Assembly (NCBI GenBank): GCA_964414185.1 | Contig: CAYPVK010000001.1 | Coordinates: 124,001 to 188,000 of the forward strand | From: UBA7488 sp964414185 | GTDB lineage: Bacteria > Pseudomonadota > Alphaproteobacteria > CAAHEQ01 > UBA3637 | Reading direction: 5' to 3' | Length of the DNA stretch: 64,000 nt | In this document: positions 15,918 through 24,806 of the stretch, piece after piece | Numbering within the stretch: position 1 is the first letter of the stretch | Layout of the letters: each line of letters begins with the position of its first letter | Notes under the pieces: model-generated | The model's database searches: none | The model's input: only the letters and a program-made list of their open reading frames with translations | Told to the model about the DNA's origin: nothing | Position numbers and translations under genes: made by a program

Positions 15918-17090
15918 ATGAATAAAAAAGTTCAAGACAATAATTCGGAAGATTTTCAAAACAACCGTGCCGGACAAAATGATTCTGCCGATAAAAACAG
16001 CCGTGACGGGCAGGGGAATAATAACGGACAGGATGGATGTATCGGGCAAGAAATTGCGATGATGCAACGAATTGAAAAATTTTACGCACAAAAAGAACAC
16101 TGTTTTGAAGAAGCTTTCGAACATTTGTATTCCGACAGGCCTGCCAATTGCCGATTGAATGAAGCAAAAATCGTTGCGCTTGCGATAGTGCCGTTGCCGG
16201 AACGGCTTTATTTGTGCGGTTTTTTGTCCGGGGACGAATATAAAGAAGTTCTTGAAATTGAAACGAGGCATATTGAAGAGCAAGTAAAACAATTGCAAAA
16301 AGAGGGCGACATAGACAAAAATGATGTCCTTGCTTTGGAAGTGATGGGTATGGATATAAGAGATATTTTATCTCGATTGCAAAAACCCGTTTCCGCAGAT
16401 GTGGCAGATGAATATTTAAAACGGTCCGAACGTGTTTCAACGGCTTGTTATTTATTTACGTTAAACATGTTGCGCCGAAAACAAAATGATTTGTCCGACG
16501 GTATGTCTCGTTTTAAATTAGTCGATGAAAACGGAAATTTAAAAAGTGCCGGATATTTATTGGAATATTTAATTTTGACACGCAATGCGCTTAAAACGCC
16601 CAATGCCGATGTTGATGAAAACTTGGCTGTTTTGACAGAACGGTTTTATCAACAATCCATCGATATTTTGAATGAAGAAGTGCCGGGCGTTGATAAAAAT
16701 GTTTTAAATGATACGCGTTTAATGGCGCTTTACTTTTCCCGTTTGCCGCGGCCGTTTAATTCGGGGAAAAAAGATAAATCCACGGCCGAATTGATGTTGC
16801 AAACATTCCCTTTGTTTGAAAAAATGCTGTCGGAAGAAAAATTTGACGGCGGTCTTTCCGATGTTGAAGAAGCTCGTGTACAGAAAATGTTGTCAGGCGT
16901 TTTTGATTATAATCCCAATTCGGCATCGTTGTATAATGAACATTGTATCGGAGCGTTTAGGGAAACGGTTCGTCCGTTTAAGGAATTTTATGAAAAACAA
17001 TTAAGCGATATCAATAAGTTCAAGGTTTGTTCTTCCCGAAAAAATCCCAAGGACATGTCGGGACATTCAAACGGCAATTCGCGCGCGTAA
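15918..17090 (+). CDS. Unknown protein, CGFL-motif family member 1
   Basis: A 390-residue soluble, mostly helical protein with a polar, Asn/Gly/Asp-rich N-terminus (residues 1-45, for example NNSEDFQNNRAGQND) that looks disordered. It has no signal peptide or transmembrane helix. Around residues 94-110 it has RLYLCGFLSGDEYKEVLEIE, a motif that recurs in the next two genes (twice in the second). The ribosome site is GGAG six bases before the ATG. It heads an operon with the genes at 17107 and 18998. I do not recognise the fold. Because the genome has a type IV secretion locus, members of this family could be secreted substrates, but nothing in the sequence proves that. Confidence 0.7.
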   Translation: MNKKVQDNNSEDFQNNRAGQNDSADKNSRDGQGNNNGQDGCIGQEIAMMQRIEKFYAQKEHCFEEAFEHLYSDRPANCRLNEAKIVALAIVPLPERLYLCGFLSGDEYKEVLEIETRHIEEQVKQLQKEGDIDKNDVLALEVMGMDIRDILSRLQKPVSADVADEYLKRSERVSTACYLFTLNMLRRKQNDLSDGMSRFKLVDENGNLKSAGYLLEYLILTRNALKTPNADVDENLAVLTERFYQQSIDILNEEVPGVDKNVLNDTRLMALYFSRLPRPFNSGKKDKSTAELMLQTFPLFEKMLSEEKFDGGLSDVEEARVQKMLSGVFDYNPNSASLYNEHCIGAFRETVRPFKEFYEKQLSDINKFKVCSSRKNPKDMSGHSNGNSRA

Positions 17091-17106
17091 ATTTTAGGAG
17101 ATAAAA

Positions 17107-18978
17107 ATGGCGGAAAATAAAAAAATATTCAGCAATTTATTCCAAGATACGACTCTCGCGCAACGTTTACAAGATCCCGCAGACCGAAAAATTGTCGAAG
17201 ATACGTTGACACAGCTTATTGATTTACGCGGGTTAAATCCTCAAAAACCGTTAACCCCGGGGGATGTCGCTTATTTTTTGTCCGATTTTGAATATGGTTC
17301 TTTGTTTTTCTTGTGCGGTTTGATTACGCCCGAAAAATTAAAAACGATTCCGAATTTTTTTGATCCGAAATTAAATATCCAAATTCCCAAAACCGTACTC
17401 AATACATTGGAAAAATTACAAGATGCTTTTGAAATTAAATCCATTCAATTGAATGCCGTTGAAGCCCAAATCGGCGAAACGGAATTATCCGACGCGGATT
17501 ATTTCGATTTGGATAAAGAACAGGTTGACGGTCAAATCCCGTATGATTTTATGTCCGATTTTACACGGATGAAAAATTATCAATTAATGTTAAATTATGT
17601 TGAACAAACGGACGATTACGAACATTTTGTCGAAGCGGCCGTTTATTTGAATGATGCCGTTGCCGCTACGGTATTAAATGCCGTAAACAATTTGCGGGAA
17701 CGGGCAAAATCATTTGACAACAAAGAAATACAAAAACGTGTATCGGCTATGTGTAATTTATTTGAGGCGGTGGCCGTAAATGGGGAATCTTACAATTTGA
17801 TGACGCCCGAAGAAGTGCACGAAAATTTGGCGGATGTCGATTTGCATATGCGCCAAGGTTTAATACATATATCCAAAGGCAATGAAGCCAAAAAAACAAA
17901 ATATTTGCAGCTGTTGGATTTATTGACGAAACCTCGGAAAGACATTCCTTTTTTGAATATGGAAAAACGTTGGAAGGAAGAAGAAGAAAGCCGTGAAGCT
18001 TTTTTGCAAAAAATATCGGATGCGGCAGGAATATCCGAACAAACGTTGAATGAAATCGATTCCGCCGTCAGTTCCGAAATTTTGCAAACCATGGCAACAA
18101 ATATCGGAAAAGATGCCGAAGAAATTTCTCCGGATGATGTGTTGACGTACCTGGCCGATACGAATGCCGCGAATTTATATTATACCTGCGGTTTTTTGTC
18201 CGAACAAGAATATAAAGTTTTTTATCGTATAATGGATCGATTGGGACAAGAATGTAATTCAAAAAAAACGCCGGTGGCATTAAAAGATTTCACATTGCCG
18301 CAGCTGTTGGATAAAGCATGTGAAATCAATCCGTATATTACGGTCCGCGACAGGCATCGTATTCGCGAATGTTATAACGCTTATGCTCCGTTCGTTGAAT
18401 ATTTCAAAAAAGCATGCGAACTTGTTTCGGCGGTTTTGGGAACGGCGGGTGATTCGTCCCGACAATATAATTTGACCAATCCGAAAGGCATTTTTGCCGA
18501 CGCTTCCGCCAAAAAATTTGCCGATACGGATTTTATGCGGACATATCACATTGCACAAATGCTCAATGCGCCGGATATAGCAACGCATGCGAACAGCTAT
18601 AAAAAATCCAGATTGCTTGCTACATATTTGGCGGATTATTATTATCATGACGCTCTTGGAAAAATGTTGACGGCCGGTGCCAAAGCACCTGCAGCGGGTA
18701 TTCAAACAAGTACCCGCGTGATGAATGATTATCTCGGCGGTGTGACGTCAAAGTGTGATTTGTCCAAATCAAGAGCGGCACATGTCACAGATTTATTGGT
18801 TTCCCATACGCGCCGTACGTTAGGAATGACACTTAAAAATGCCGATGTTCAAACGGTTTTGGCCAGATTTGATAAAGTCATGGGTGAAAAAACCATTGCG
18901 CGCGTTGTGAATGCCGATTGGAAGCGCTTAGGTATTTTGAATCCCGCATGGTCGTCGTCATATATGAATGAAAGATAA
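17107..18978 (+). CDS. Unknown protein, CGFL-motif family member 2 (two modules)
   Basis: A 623-residue soluble protein, all-helical in appearance, 16 bases after the previous gene and with AGGAG six bases before its ATG. It appears to be two copies of the family module: the first motif reads SLFFLCGLITPEKLK near residue 63, the second NLYYTCGFLSEQEYKVFYRI near residue 357. Each motif follows a stretch of the type P-x-D-V-x-x-[YF]-L. The first module is preceded by a helical repeat, and the linker between them has a charged segment (KRWKEEEESREAF). There is no signal peptide, membrane helix or enzyme motif that I can see. Confidence 0.7.
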   Translation: MAENKKIFSNLFQDTTLAQRLQDPADRKIVEDTLTQLIDLRGLNPQKPLTPGDVAYFLSDFEYGSLFFLCGLITPEKLKTIPNFFDPKLNIQIPKTVLNTLEKLQDAFEIKSIQLNAVEAQIGETELSDADYFDLDKEQVDGQIPYDFMSDFTRMKNYQLMLNYVEQTDDYEHFVEAAVYLNDAVAATVLNAVNNLRERAKSFDNKEIQKRVSAMCNLFEAVAVNGESYNLMTPEEVHENLADVDLHMRQGLIHISKGNEAKKTKYLQLLDLLTKPRKDIPFLNMEKRWKEEEESREAFLQKISDAAGISEQTLNEIDSAVSSEILQTMATNIGKDAEEISPDDVLTYLADTNAANLYYTCGFLSEQEYKVFYRIMDRLGQECNSKKTPVALKDFTLPQLLDKACEINPYITVRDRHRIRECYNAYAPFVEYFKKACELVSAVLGTAGDSSRQYNLTNPKGIFADASAKKFADTDFMRTYHIAQMLNAPDIATHANSYKKSRLLATYLADYYYHDALGKMLTAGAKAPAAGIQTSTRVMNDYLGGVTSKCDLSKSRAAHVTDLLVSHTRRTLGMTLKNADVQTVLARFDKVMGEKTIARVVNADWKRLGILNPAWSSSYMNER

Positions 18979-18997
18979 TTTGATAAAGGAAACTTGA

Positions 18998-19954
18998 ATT
19001 ATCTTTACATTAAAAGATATTGAAAAAGAAATTTTCCGTATCCAATCAATCGTTAATGCTTTACCGAATGATGTTTTTCGTCAAACGGATATCGAAAAAA
19101 ACAATCCCGACGATTTAAAAATTGCCGCTTTAATGTACGCACCTGACCATTCGTTGCTGTATTTATGCGGCTTAATTGACAGGGCAGATGCCGAATTATG
19201 CCAAAATGAATACCGCGAAATTCAAAAGTTTTTGACAGTTTCGTCGGGCAATGTTTTTGATCCCGTGAAACCATACTATAAACGGATTGAAGAATTAACA
19301 CCGCGATTTTGTGAAGTGTTTTCCCGTTTGCAAGACGGGGATGTGAATTTGGCGCCTCGGATTAAAAATAAATTTATGCAAGATATTAAAAACTTGCGCC
19401 GTGCTGCTGCCCTTTATGAGTTGACATTTTTGAACATGCATGGTTTTAAATATGATTTAAACGATATTTTGCCGACGCCGTGTATTGAGGATTCTTCAAA
19501 CGTATTGGATAAAACGTTCAATGCGCTGTGGCATACGGCAATGGCACTTGGCGGATTAAAAAACAAACAAAACAAAGCGCGGGCATTGTTGGGCATTTTA
19601 GCGGTTAAACATTTTTGCGCGGCGGCCGATGCCATATGCGATGTGCAAGAAGATGCGTTTAATCCCGGCGTATGCTTTAAAACGCATAAAATGGCCGCTT
19701 ATTTTAAAAGTTTGGTGCCGCGAATACCCGATTTAGACAATTCACAACAACAAGGCGTGACGTTTGCTTTAATCGGACAGGTGCGAACGGCTTTGTCCCG
19801 GTCGGTACGCGAATCGGATTGGAGCAAATATTTGGTCGATTGGTATGATTCATGTACACAGGCCGTTACCGTATGTCAACCCGAAACGGTTTTAAACGGT
19901 GGCATCCTTAACAAAATAAAATTATGCGAAGATTTTAAAAAACGCACGCGGTGA
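18998..19954 (+). CDS. Unknown protein, CGFL-motif family member 3, no ATG start
   Basis: About 319 codons. The first ATG in frame (19133) is too late: it falls between the P-D-D-L-K-I-A-A-L segment and SLLYLCGLID, which align with P-G-D-V-A-Y-F-L and SLFFLCGLI in family member 2. The frame is open upstream only to a TGA at 18995-18997, and the only well-placed codon after the Shine-Dalgarno AAAGGA (18985-18990) is ATT at 18998, seven bases on. So either translation starts at ATT, as in infC, or the original start codon was lost and the gene is decaying. It has one module of the family and is cotranscribed with the two genes upstream. Function unknown. Confidence 0.55.
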   Translation: MIFTLKDIEKEIFRIQSIVNALPNDVFRQTDIEKNNPDDLKIAALMYAPDHSLLYLCGLIDRADAELCQNEYREIQKFLTVSSGNVFDPVKPYYKRIEELTPRFCEVFSRLQDGDVNLAPRIKNKFMQDIKNLRRAAALYELTFLNMHGFKYDLNDILPTPCIEDSSNVLDKTFNALWHTAMALGGLKNKQNKARALLGILAVKHFCAAADAICDVQEDAFNPGVCFKTHKMAAYFKSLVPRIPDLDNSQQQGVTFALIGQVRTALSRSVRESDWSKYLVDWYDSCTQAVTVCQPETVLNGGILNKIKLCEDFKKRTR

Positions 19955-20009
19955 ATGCAATGTTTCGGGATGTCGGAGCATTTGTCAATCAAAAGGTTGT
20001 AAATAATCC

Positions 20010-20036
20010 TTGACATCTTGATTAAAGTGATATAAA
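20010..20036 (+). promoter_or_regulatory. tRNA-His promoter
   Basis: A consensus TTGACA (20010-20015), a short 15-base spacer and TATAAA (20031-20036), about 19 bases before the tRNA. Confidence 0.5.
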
Positions 20037-20054
20037 ACTCTAACGTCATCTGAT

Positions 20055-20131
20055 GGCGAAAGTAGCTCAGTTGGTAGAGCCCCGGTTTGTGGTACCGGTT
20101 GTCGCGAGTTCGAGTCTCGTCTTTCGCCCCA
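20055..20131 (+). tRNA. tRNA-His (GTG)
   Basis: A 77-nt cloverleaf: acceptor GCGAAAG/CTTTCGC, D arm AGCTCAGTTGGTAGAGC, anticodon stem CCGGT/ACCGG with loop TTGTGGT (anticodon GTG at 20089-20091), T arm GCGAGTTCGAGTCTCG-like, and an encoded CCA. The histidine-specific extra G(-1) at 20055 is encoded and pairs with C73 (20128), the identity element for histidyl-tRNA synthetase. A terminator hairpin follows. Confidence 0.97.
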
Positions 20132-20139
20132 TTAAAAAG

Positions 20140-20164
20140 CCCCTGATTTAATCGGGGATTTTTT
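20140..20164 (+). terminator. Terminator after tRNA-His
   Basis: CCCC/GGGG and GAT/ATC stems with a single bulged T, followed by six T. Confidence 0.75.
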
Positions 20165-20308
20165 ATATCGAAAGGGCATACATTGACGGAACGAATGTGT
20201 GATGGCGGATAAAATGCGAAATTTGGCACGGTATTTTTCAAAAACAAGCCGAAAATTTTTTTCAAATAAATCGGAAGCAAAATTTTAATCGGTTATAGGA
20301 TGTGAAAT

Positions 20309-21607
20309 ATGAATAAATTAGTAACAACCTTTAGAGCGTTTAAATATAGAAATTTTAGATTATTTTTCCCGGGATTGGCAATCTGTCAAATCGGAATTTG
20401 GATTCAAAACATTGCAATAAGTTGGATTGTGTATGATATAACAAAATCTCCTTTGGCGATGGGGACCGTAATGTTTTTTAATGCTATTCCGCTTTTTTTA
20501 TTAACTTTGTTTATGGGGGTCTTAGTAGACAAATTTAACAGATATAAATTATTATTTTAGGTTCAGATACTTTATGCGATTCAAGCATTTTTGATGACAT
20601 TGATAACGATAACCGAACATATTCAATTAATAAATATTATTTTGTGCGGAATTTTTTTAAATTGTATAGCGGCGCTTGATGCCCCGTTGAGACAATCCAC
20701 ATTTGTTTTACTGGTTGATGATAAGAAAGATTTGCAAAATGCAATAACATTGAATGCTTCAATGTTTAATATTGCACGATTTATAGGCCCTGCCATAGGG
20801 GGGATGTTAATTACATATACAAATATTACTTTTTGTTTTTTTATAAATTTTTTATGTATTTTACCGAATATTTTTCTTGTAAAAATGATGAAAATCAATG
20901 ACAAAAAGAGTTCGGAAATTAAAAATGAAAACGTATTTGGCGGGTTAAAAAACGGAATAGATTATGTGTTTCATAATCCCCAAATCTTATTATTACAAAT
21001 TTATCTTGCAATTTTTTGTTTGTTAATGCTTTCCTTTCCGATGTTAATGCCGATTTATACAGTGGAAATTTTAAAAAGCAATGCTCATGTATTAGGTTAT
21101 ATTTTGGGCTCTGTCGGAATTGGTTCTTTGATTGCATCTTTAGTCCTTTCCGCAAAAACAACAATTTACGGATTGAAAAAAATTTTATATTTGGGCTGCT
21201 TATCTGTATGTTTAGCCTATATTGTCTTAGGATTTGTTCATAATACCCATTTAACAATGATTATCATGTTTTTTGCCGGTATTGGTTTAACTTGCGTAAC
21301 ATCGTCTCAAAACATTCTTTTGCAAAATATTGTAGACGAGGAAAAACGGGGAAGGGTAATGAGTATAAATACCTTGTGTTGTATGGGTACAATTTCTGTA
21401 AGCAGTTACTTGTGTGGAATTTTAGCTCACCATTTCGGTATAAAAGATACATTTATAATTTTAGGTGTAACAATGTTATTGATTGGGAGCTTTTTAAGTG
21501 ATACAATGTCAAAGTTTAATTTCCGTACATCATTTTACGAAAAACAGGCGAAAAATGTGCAAGAGCTGCGGGCGGATTTTAATTTGGTAAAAGAAAATAC
21601 ACTTTGA
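20309..21607 (+). pseudogene. MFS exporter interrupted by an in-frame amber codon
   Basis: The frame from 20309 to 21607 encodes an approximately 432-residue major-facilitator protein of the 12-helix drug/enterobactin-exporter type (MFS_3 look: N-terminal FRNFRLFF-like segment, GVLVDKFNRYKLL loop, then RFIGPAIGG in helix 5). A TAG at 20558-20560 stops it after 83 residues, just after helix 2; the same frame then continues with clear homology, so a single base change, not a frameshift, broke it. A sequencing error cannot be ruled out. An ATG at 20591 could restart but would lack the first two helices. The gene is visibly more AT-rich than its neighbours and sits next to a tRNA, both signs of acquisition by transfer. 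Confidence 0.75.
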
Positions 21608-21683
21608 CATAATTCATTTGTTATTTTTTTATCAAAAAAATTATCGTATAATGGCATATCGTGTGATTAAAAAGATTCTTTAT

Positions 21684-22508
21684 ATGAAACGGGTTTGTTT
21701 TTTTGCGTTTGTTTTATTCTTTTGCTTGGGTATCATCGGTGTTTTCCCGACCCAAAATGACAAGCCGAAAATCGCAATTTTATATATAGCGACGGGGCGT
21801 TATATTATTTTTTGGGATGATTTTTATAAGCATATGGAACAAAATTTTTTGCCCGATTATGATAAAACTTACTTTGTTTGGACGGACACAACGGATAAAG
21901 CTTTTCCGAAAAATGTTAAGCGTATTTATCAAAAACAATTACCGTGGCCGTATCCGACTTTGAAACGCTTTGAAATGTTTATGGGACAGGCGGCGGAATT
22001 GGCAAAGTATGATTATATTTACTTTTTAAATGCCAATATGTTGCCGAAACGGCTTATCGGGGATGAAATTTTGCCATCCGAAAGACAAGGTATAGCTGTC
22101 GCACTGCATCCCGGTTATGTGAATGGGAATGTTGAACATTTGCCATATGACAGGAACCCGGAATCGTTGGCATACATTCCTTTGGGAAAGGGAAAATTTT
22201 ATGTCATGGGCGGGTTTAACGGGGGCAGGTCGGATGCATATTTAAAATTAATTCGGGATTTGGATTTTGCAATTAAGGAAGATTCCAAAAATGGTGTTAT
22301 GGCAACATGGCATGACGAATCGCATTTAAATAAATATATTTTAGATAAAAATCCGTTGGTTCTTCCCCCCGCATACTGTTATCAGGAAGAAGAGTATTCC
22401 CACTTATCGGATATCAAAGACACCTACAAGATTTTGATTTTAAATAAAAGGAATTTTGGCGGGCATGATTATTTGCGCGGGTTGTCCGACGAAAAAATAA
22501 CGCATTGA
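21684..22508 (+). CDS. GT6 family glycosyltransferase (ABO-like)
   Basis: A 274-residue member of glycosyltransferase family 6, the family of human blood-group A/B transferases, which transfer galactose or GalNAc in alpha-1,3 linkage to (usually fucosylated) galactose. Key sites: N-A-N at residues 116-118 where animal enzymes have D-x-D, a replacement known from bacterial GT6 enzymes that work without metal; and WHDESHLNKY with H210-H214, the conserved catalytic/acceptor segment. The N-terminus is a basic residue pair followed by a hydrophobic helix (residues 2-20), then the catalytic domain. ATGs at 21618 and 21651 lie before or inside the TATAAT at 21647-21652, so 21684 is the likely start. 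GT11 lies nearby. Confidence 0.85.
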   Translation: MKRVCFFAFVLFFCLGIIGVFPTQNDKPKIAILYIATGRYIIFWDDFYKHMEQNFLPDYDKTYFVWTDTTDKAFPKNVKRIYQKQLPWPYPTLKRFEMFMGQAAELAKYDYIYFLNANMLPKRLIGDEILPSERQGIAVALHPGYVNGNVEHLPYDRNPESLAYIPLGKGKFYVMGGFNGGRSDAYLKLIRDLDFAIKEDSKNGVMATWHDESHLNKYILDKNPLVLPPAYCYQEEEYSHLSDIKDTYKILILNKRNFGGHDYLRGLSDEKITH

Positions 22509-22553
22509 TTTTTTGCGGCAACGTTAATTTTAATCCGAAATAACGGTTATCGA

Positions 22554-23417
22554 TTAAAAAGAAATTTCCAACGACATCGTATAGCCGAAATGGCCGCTTG
22601 ACGTTAAAGTCGGATGCGATTGCATGGAAAAATTTTGTTTGCCTTTGCTTGTATCGCTCCAAAAATAATCGGCCGTTTCCGTTATCGGATCCATCAACCA
22701 AACGACCGCTTTACCCAATCTTTCGGAATCCAATAATACATAATTGTTTTCGATGATGCGGCGTTTTGCCAAATAAAAACCTTCACCGATGATTGCACCG
22801 CCGACGGGTGTGAAAATTAAATCTTGAATAGACGGTTTTTCGGCGAATGCTTCAATACCGCATTCCCAAAAGAATGTTGACAAAGCAAACGAATACAAAA
22901 ACGAATCGAACGCATTCGCACCCGCCGATCGCGCGCCCATATAATACAACGCGCCGACATACGGGTGCGCAATATAATTTAAAAAGAAATCGTCTTTATC
23001 CCAAACCGGGCCACCCGATACGTTGTCCCACCACTTGGAAAAAGGGTTCCTGCCGTCATCTTCCCAATTGGTAAAGCTGGACGGCATTAAATATAAAAAT
23101 CCCATGGTTGCGACACCGGCACCGACCAAAACAAATGTATTGCGTTTTAATTGATGGGAATTTAAATAACTTTCGTTCAATGAATACGGATAATCGTAAA
23201 TTGTTTTTTCACTTGTTTGCGGCTTATTATAAACGATTGATCTGTCATCATTTTTTAATGAATGATAAACGTTGGGGGTTATATCAACGGCGACGGGATA
23301 GGCATCATAGGCGGCCGCCGTTGTTTGAAAAAGCAAAAAAACGCCCGCAAAACCAACCAGGGCGTGCGTACAATTTTTAAAAAGAAATTTTATCGGGTTC
23401 ATTTCGGACATATTCAT
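22554..23417 (-). CDS. DUF3943 outer-membrane-associated protein
   Basis: Matches the DUF3943 family in its long conserved core: DDFFLNYIAHPYVGALYYMGAR, FLYSFALSTFFWECGIEAFAEKPSIQDL and TPVGGAIIGEGFYLAKR. A signal-peptide-like stretch (HALVGFAGVFLLFQTTAAA) precedes the mature part. Family members are predicted periplasmic or outer-membrane proteins of unknown role, often near LPS or capsule genes. The start is uncertain: 23474 lies on the predicted transcription start and is unlikely, while 23417, 23411 and 23402 are possible. It lies between, and opposite in strand to, two glycosyltransferases. Confidence 0.8.
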   Translation of the reverse strand: MNMSEMNPIKFLFKNCTHALVGFAGVFLLFQTTAAAYDAYPVAVDITPNVYHSLKNDDRSIVYNKPQTSEKTIYDYPYSLNESYLNSHQLKRNTFVLVGAGVATMGFLYLMPSSFTNWEDDGRNPFSKWWDNVSGGPVWDKDDFFLNYIAHPYVGALYYMGARSAGANAFDSFLYSFALSTFFWECGIEAFAEKPSIQDLIFTPVGGAIIGEGFYLAKRRIIENNYVLLDSERLGKAVVWLMDPITETADYFWSDTSKGKQNFSMQSHPTLTSSGHFGYTMSLEISF

Positions 23418-23559
23418 TGTTTTGTTTAAAGAAAAAAAGCACCTGAAACCTAAGGCGCATACAATCGTACTCATATCTATACGTTTTTTATATAATTTGC
23501 AAGTATAAAATTTATCTTATGGGGGATGTCGGCAATTTTTTTTCTGCAAAATCTTTTTT

Positions 23560-23588
23560 TTGAAAAATAACATTGTATGTGATAAAAT
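23560..23588 (+). promoter_or_regulatory. Promoter of the GT11 gene
   Basis: TTGAAA (23560-23565), a 17-base spacer and TAAAAT (23583-23588). It overlaps two upstream ATGs, so these cannot be the start and the GTG at 23611 is favoured. Confidence 0.6.
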
Positions 23589-23610
23589 GACAAAAACTAA
23601 GGGGTATTTC

Positions 23611-24699
23611 GTGAAAAAAATATTTATTCTTTTTATTGTTTGCTTTCTTGGCGGAATTTGGGTAAAAATCATGTTCGCGCCTTTTTTGCCTGCCGGTGCG
23701 ATTATTTCGCCGTGCACGGATAAAAGGTTGTTTGATATTTTTGACCGCCGCCCGATTGAACAACGGTATGTCGTTGCAAATTTATCCGGCGGAATCGGCA
23801 ACCAAATGTTCCAATATGCCGCGGCGTACGCATATGCCAAAGAACATAACAAAACAATCGTTGTTTCGGATTGGCCGGTAGATCTTATCCGTGCGTTTAA
23901 TTTGTATTTTTTGCGTTTTCGAAAAAATGATACATGCTTTTATCCCGCCATGCCGAAAGGCCGTCGTAAGGAAATTTCGGCTAAATTATCGAGAGGTCAA
24001 GATGTTTCCGGCTTTTTAACCGATCCCGATATTATTCAGATAAGCGGTTATTTTCAAAATGAACGGTTCTTTAAAAAATACGCTGCCGATATCCGTGAAC
24101 TTTTTACATTTTCGGAGCCCTTTCCGATTGAAACCGAAAAGTTAAAAAGCGAAATTGAAAGCCGCAACGCCGTTTCAATCCATATTCGTCGCGGAGATTA
24201 TGTTTATTATAATTATCATTTGATGTCCGACGGATATTATAAACGTGCGATGAAGTATATCGCCCGCCGTGTTGATAATCCGCATTTTTATATTTTTTCG
24301 GATGATATTGATTGGGTGGAAAAAAATATGAAGTTTAATTATCCGCATACGTTTGTTAAATCAAACAGGGAGCGTGACAGTTATTGGGATATGTATTTGA
24401 TGAGTTTATGCAAACATAACATTATCGCCAATTCAACTTTTTCTTGGTGGGGAGCGTGGTTGAACAAACATCCCGATAAAATCGTTATTTCGCCGGATGT
24501 GTGGGGATTTATAAAGGATACGCCTCAAAAAACGAAAAAAACGTTGAAAGAAATCGTGCCCGATGAATGGATTATGCTTTCAAATATGCCCGAAATGGAA
24601 AAAAGTCGGAGTATTTTCCATACATTTGCTTTCATCGCCGACATCGTGCACAAAACGGCAACGCAAATGTCGCATCGTTTAGAACAAAATCAAAAATAA
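23611..24699 (+). CDS. GT11 family alpha-1,2-fucosyltransferase
   Basis: A 362-residue glycosyltransferase of family 11. Motifs: GGIGNQMFQYAAAYAYA from residue 60, SIHIRRGDYVYY from 189 (GDP-fucose-binding HxRRGD), and HNIIANSTFSWWGAWLN near residue 268. Such enzymes add fucose in alpha-1,2 linkage to galactose, giving H-antigen-type ends in LPS or capsules. GTG at 23611 is the start: AAGGGG lies six bases upstream, while the ATG at 23587 lies in the -10 box. Unusually, residues 3-19 (KIFILFIVCFLGGIWVK) form a hydrophobic helix, so the catalytic domain would be outside the cytoplasm or exported. Together with the GT6 gene the pair could build A/B-like antigen. Confidence 0.88.
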   Translation: MKKIFILFIVCFLGGIWVKIMFAPFLPAGAIISPCTDKRLFDIFDRRPIEQRYVVANLSGGIGNQMFQYAAAYAYAKEHNKTIVVSDWPVDLIRAFNLYFLRFRKNDTCFYPAMPKGRRKEISAKLSRGQDVSGFLTDPDIIQISGYFQNERFFKKYAADIRELFTFSEPFPIETEKLKSEIESRNAVSIHIRRGDYVYYNYHLMSDGYYKRAMKYIARRVDNPHFYIFSDDIDWVEKNMKFNYPHTFVKSNRERDSYWDMYLMSLCKHNIIANSTFSWWGAWLNKHPDKIVISPDVWGFIKDTPQKTKKTLKEIVPDEWIMLSNMPEMEKSRSIFHTFAFIADIVHKTATQMSHRLEQNQK

Positions 24700-24724
24700 G
24701 AGCCCGCAAGAGACTCTTTTTTTT
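24698..24724 (+). terminator. Terminator of the GT11 gene
   Basis: A short AAGAG/CTCTT stem with an 11-base loop, then eight T, directly after the stop codon. Confidence 0.5.
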
Positions 24725-24806
24725 CCATAATCGTTTGGCAAAATGTCGCAAACCGCTTGTAACCGTTTGCACGGTATGTTATGCGAAATCATGACGGCAA
24801 GTGCTT

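Noticed and set aside
19876..20280. Minus-strand 134-codon frame covering tRNA-His
   Set aside because: It reads through the tRNA and terminator in antisense and has no ribosome site; a chance frame.
20555..20563. Amber codon read as a selenocysteine or pyrrolysine site
   Set aside because: No structural element for recoding is visible and the context is a normal hydrophobic helix end; a nonsense mutation is simpler.
21618..21653. Upstream ATGs of the GT6 gene as start codons
   Set aside because: 21618 precedes the TATAAT and 21651 lies inside it, so neither can be in the transcript if this promoter is used.
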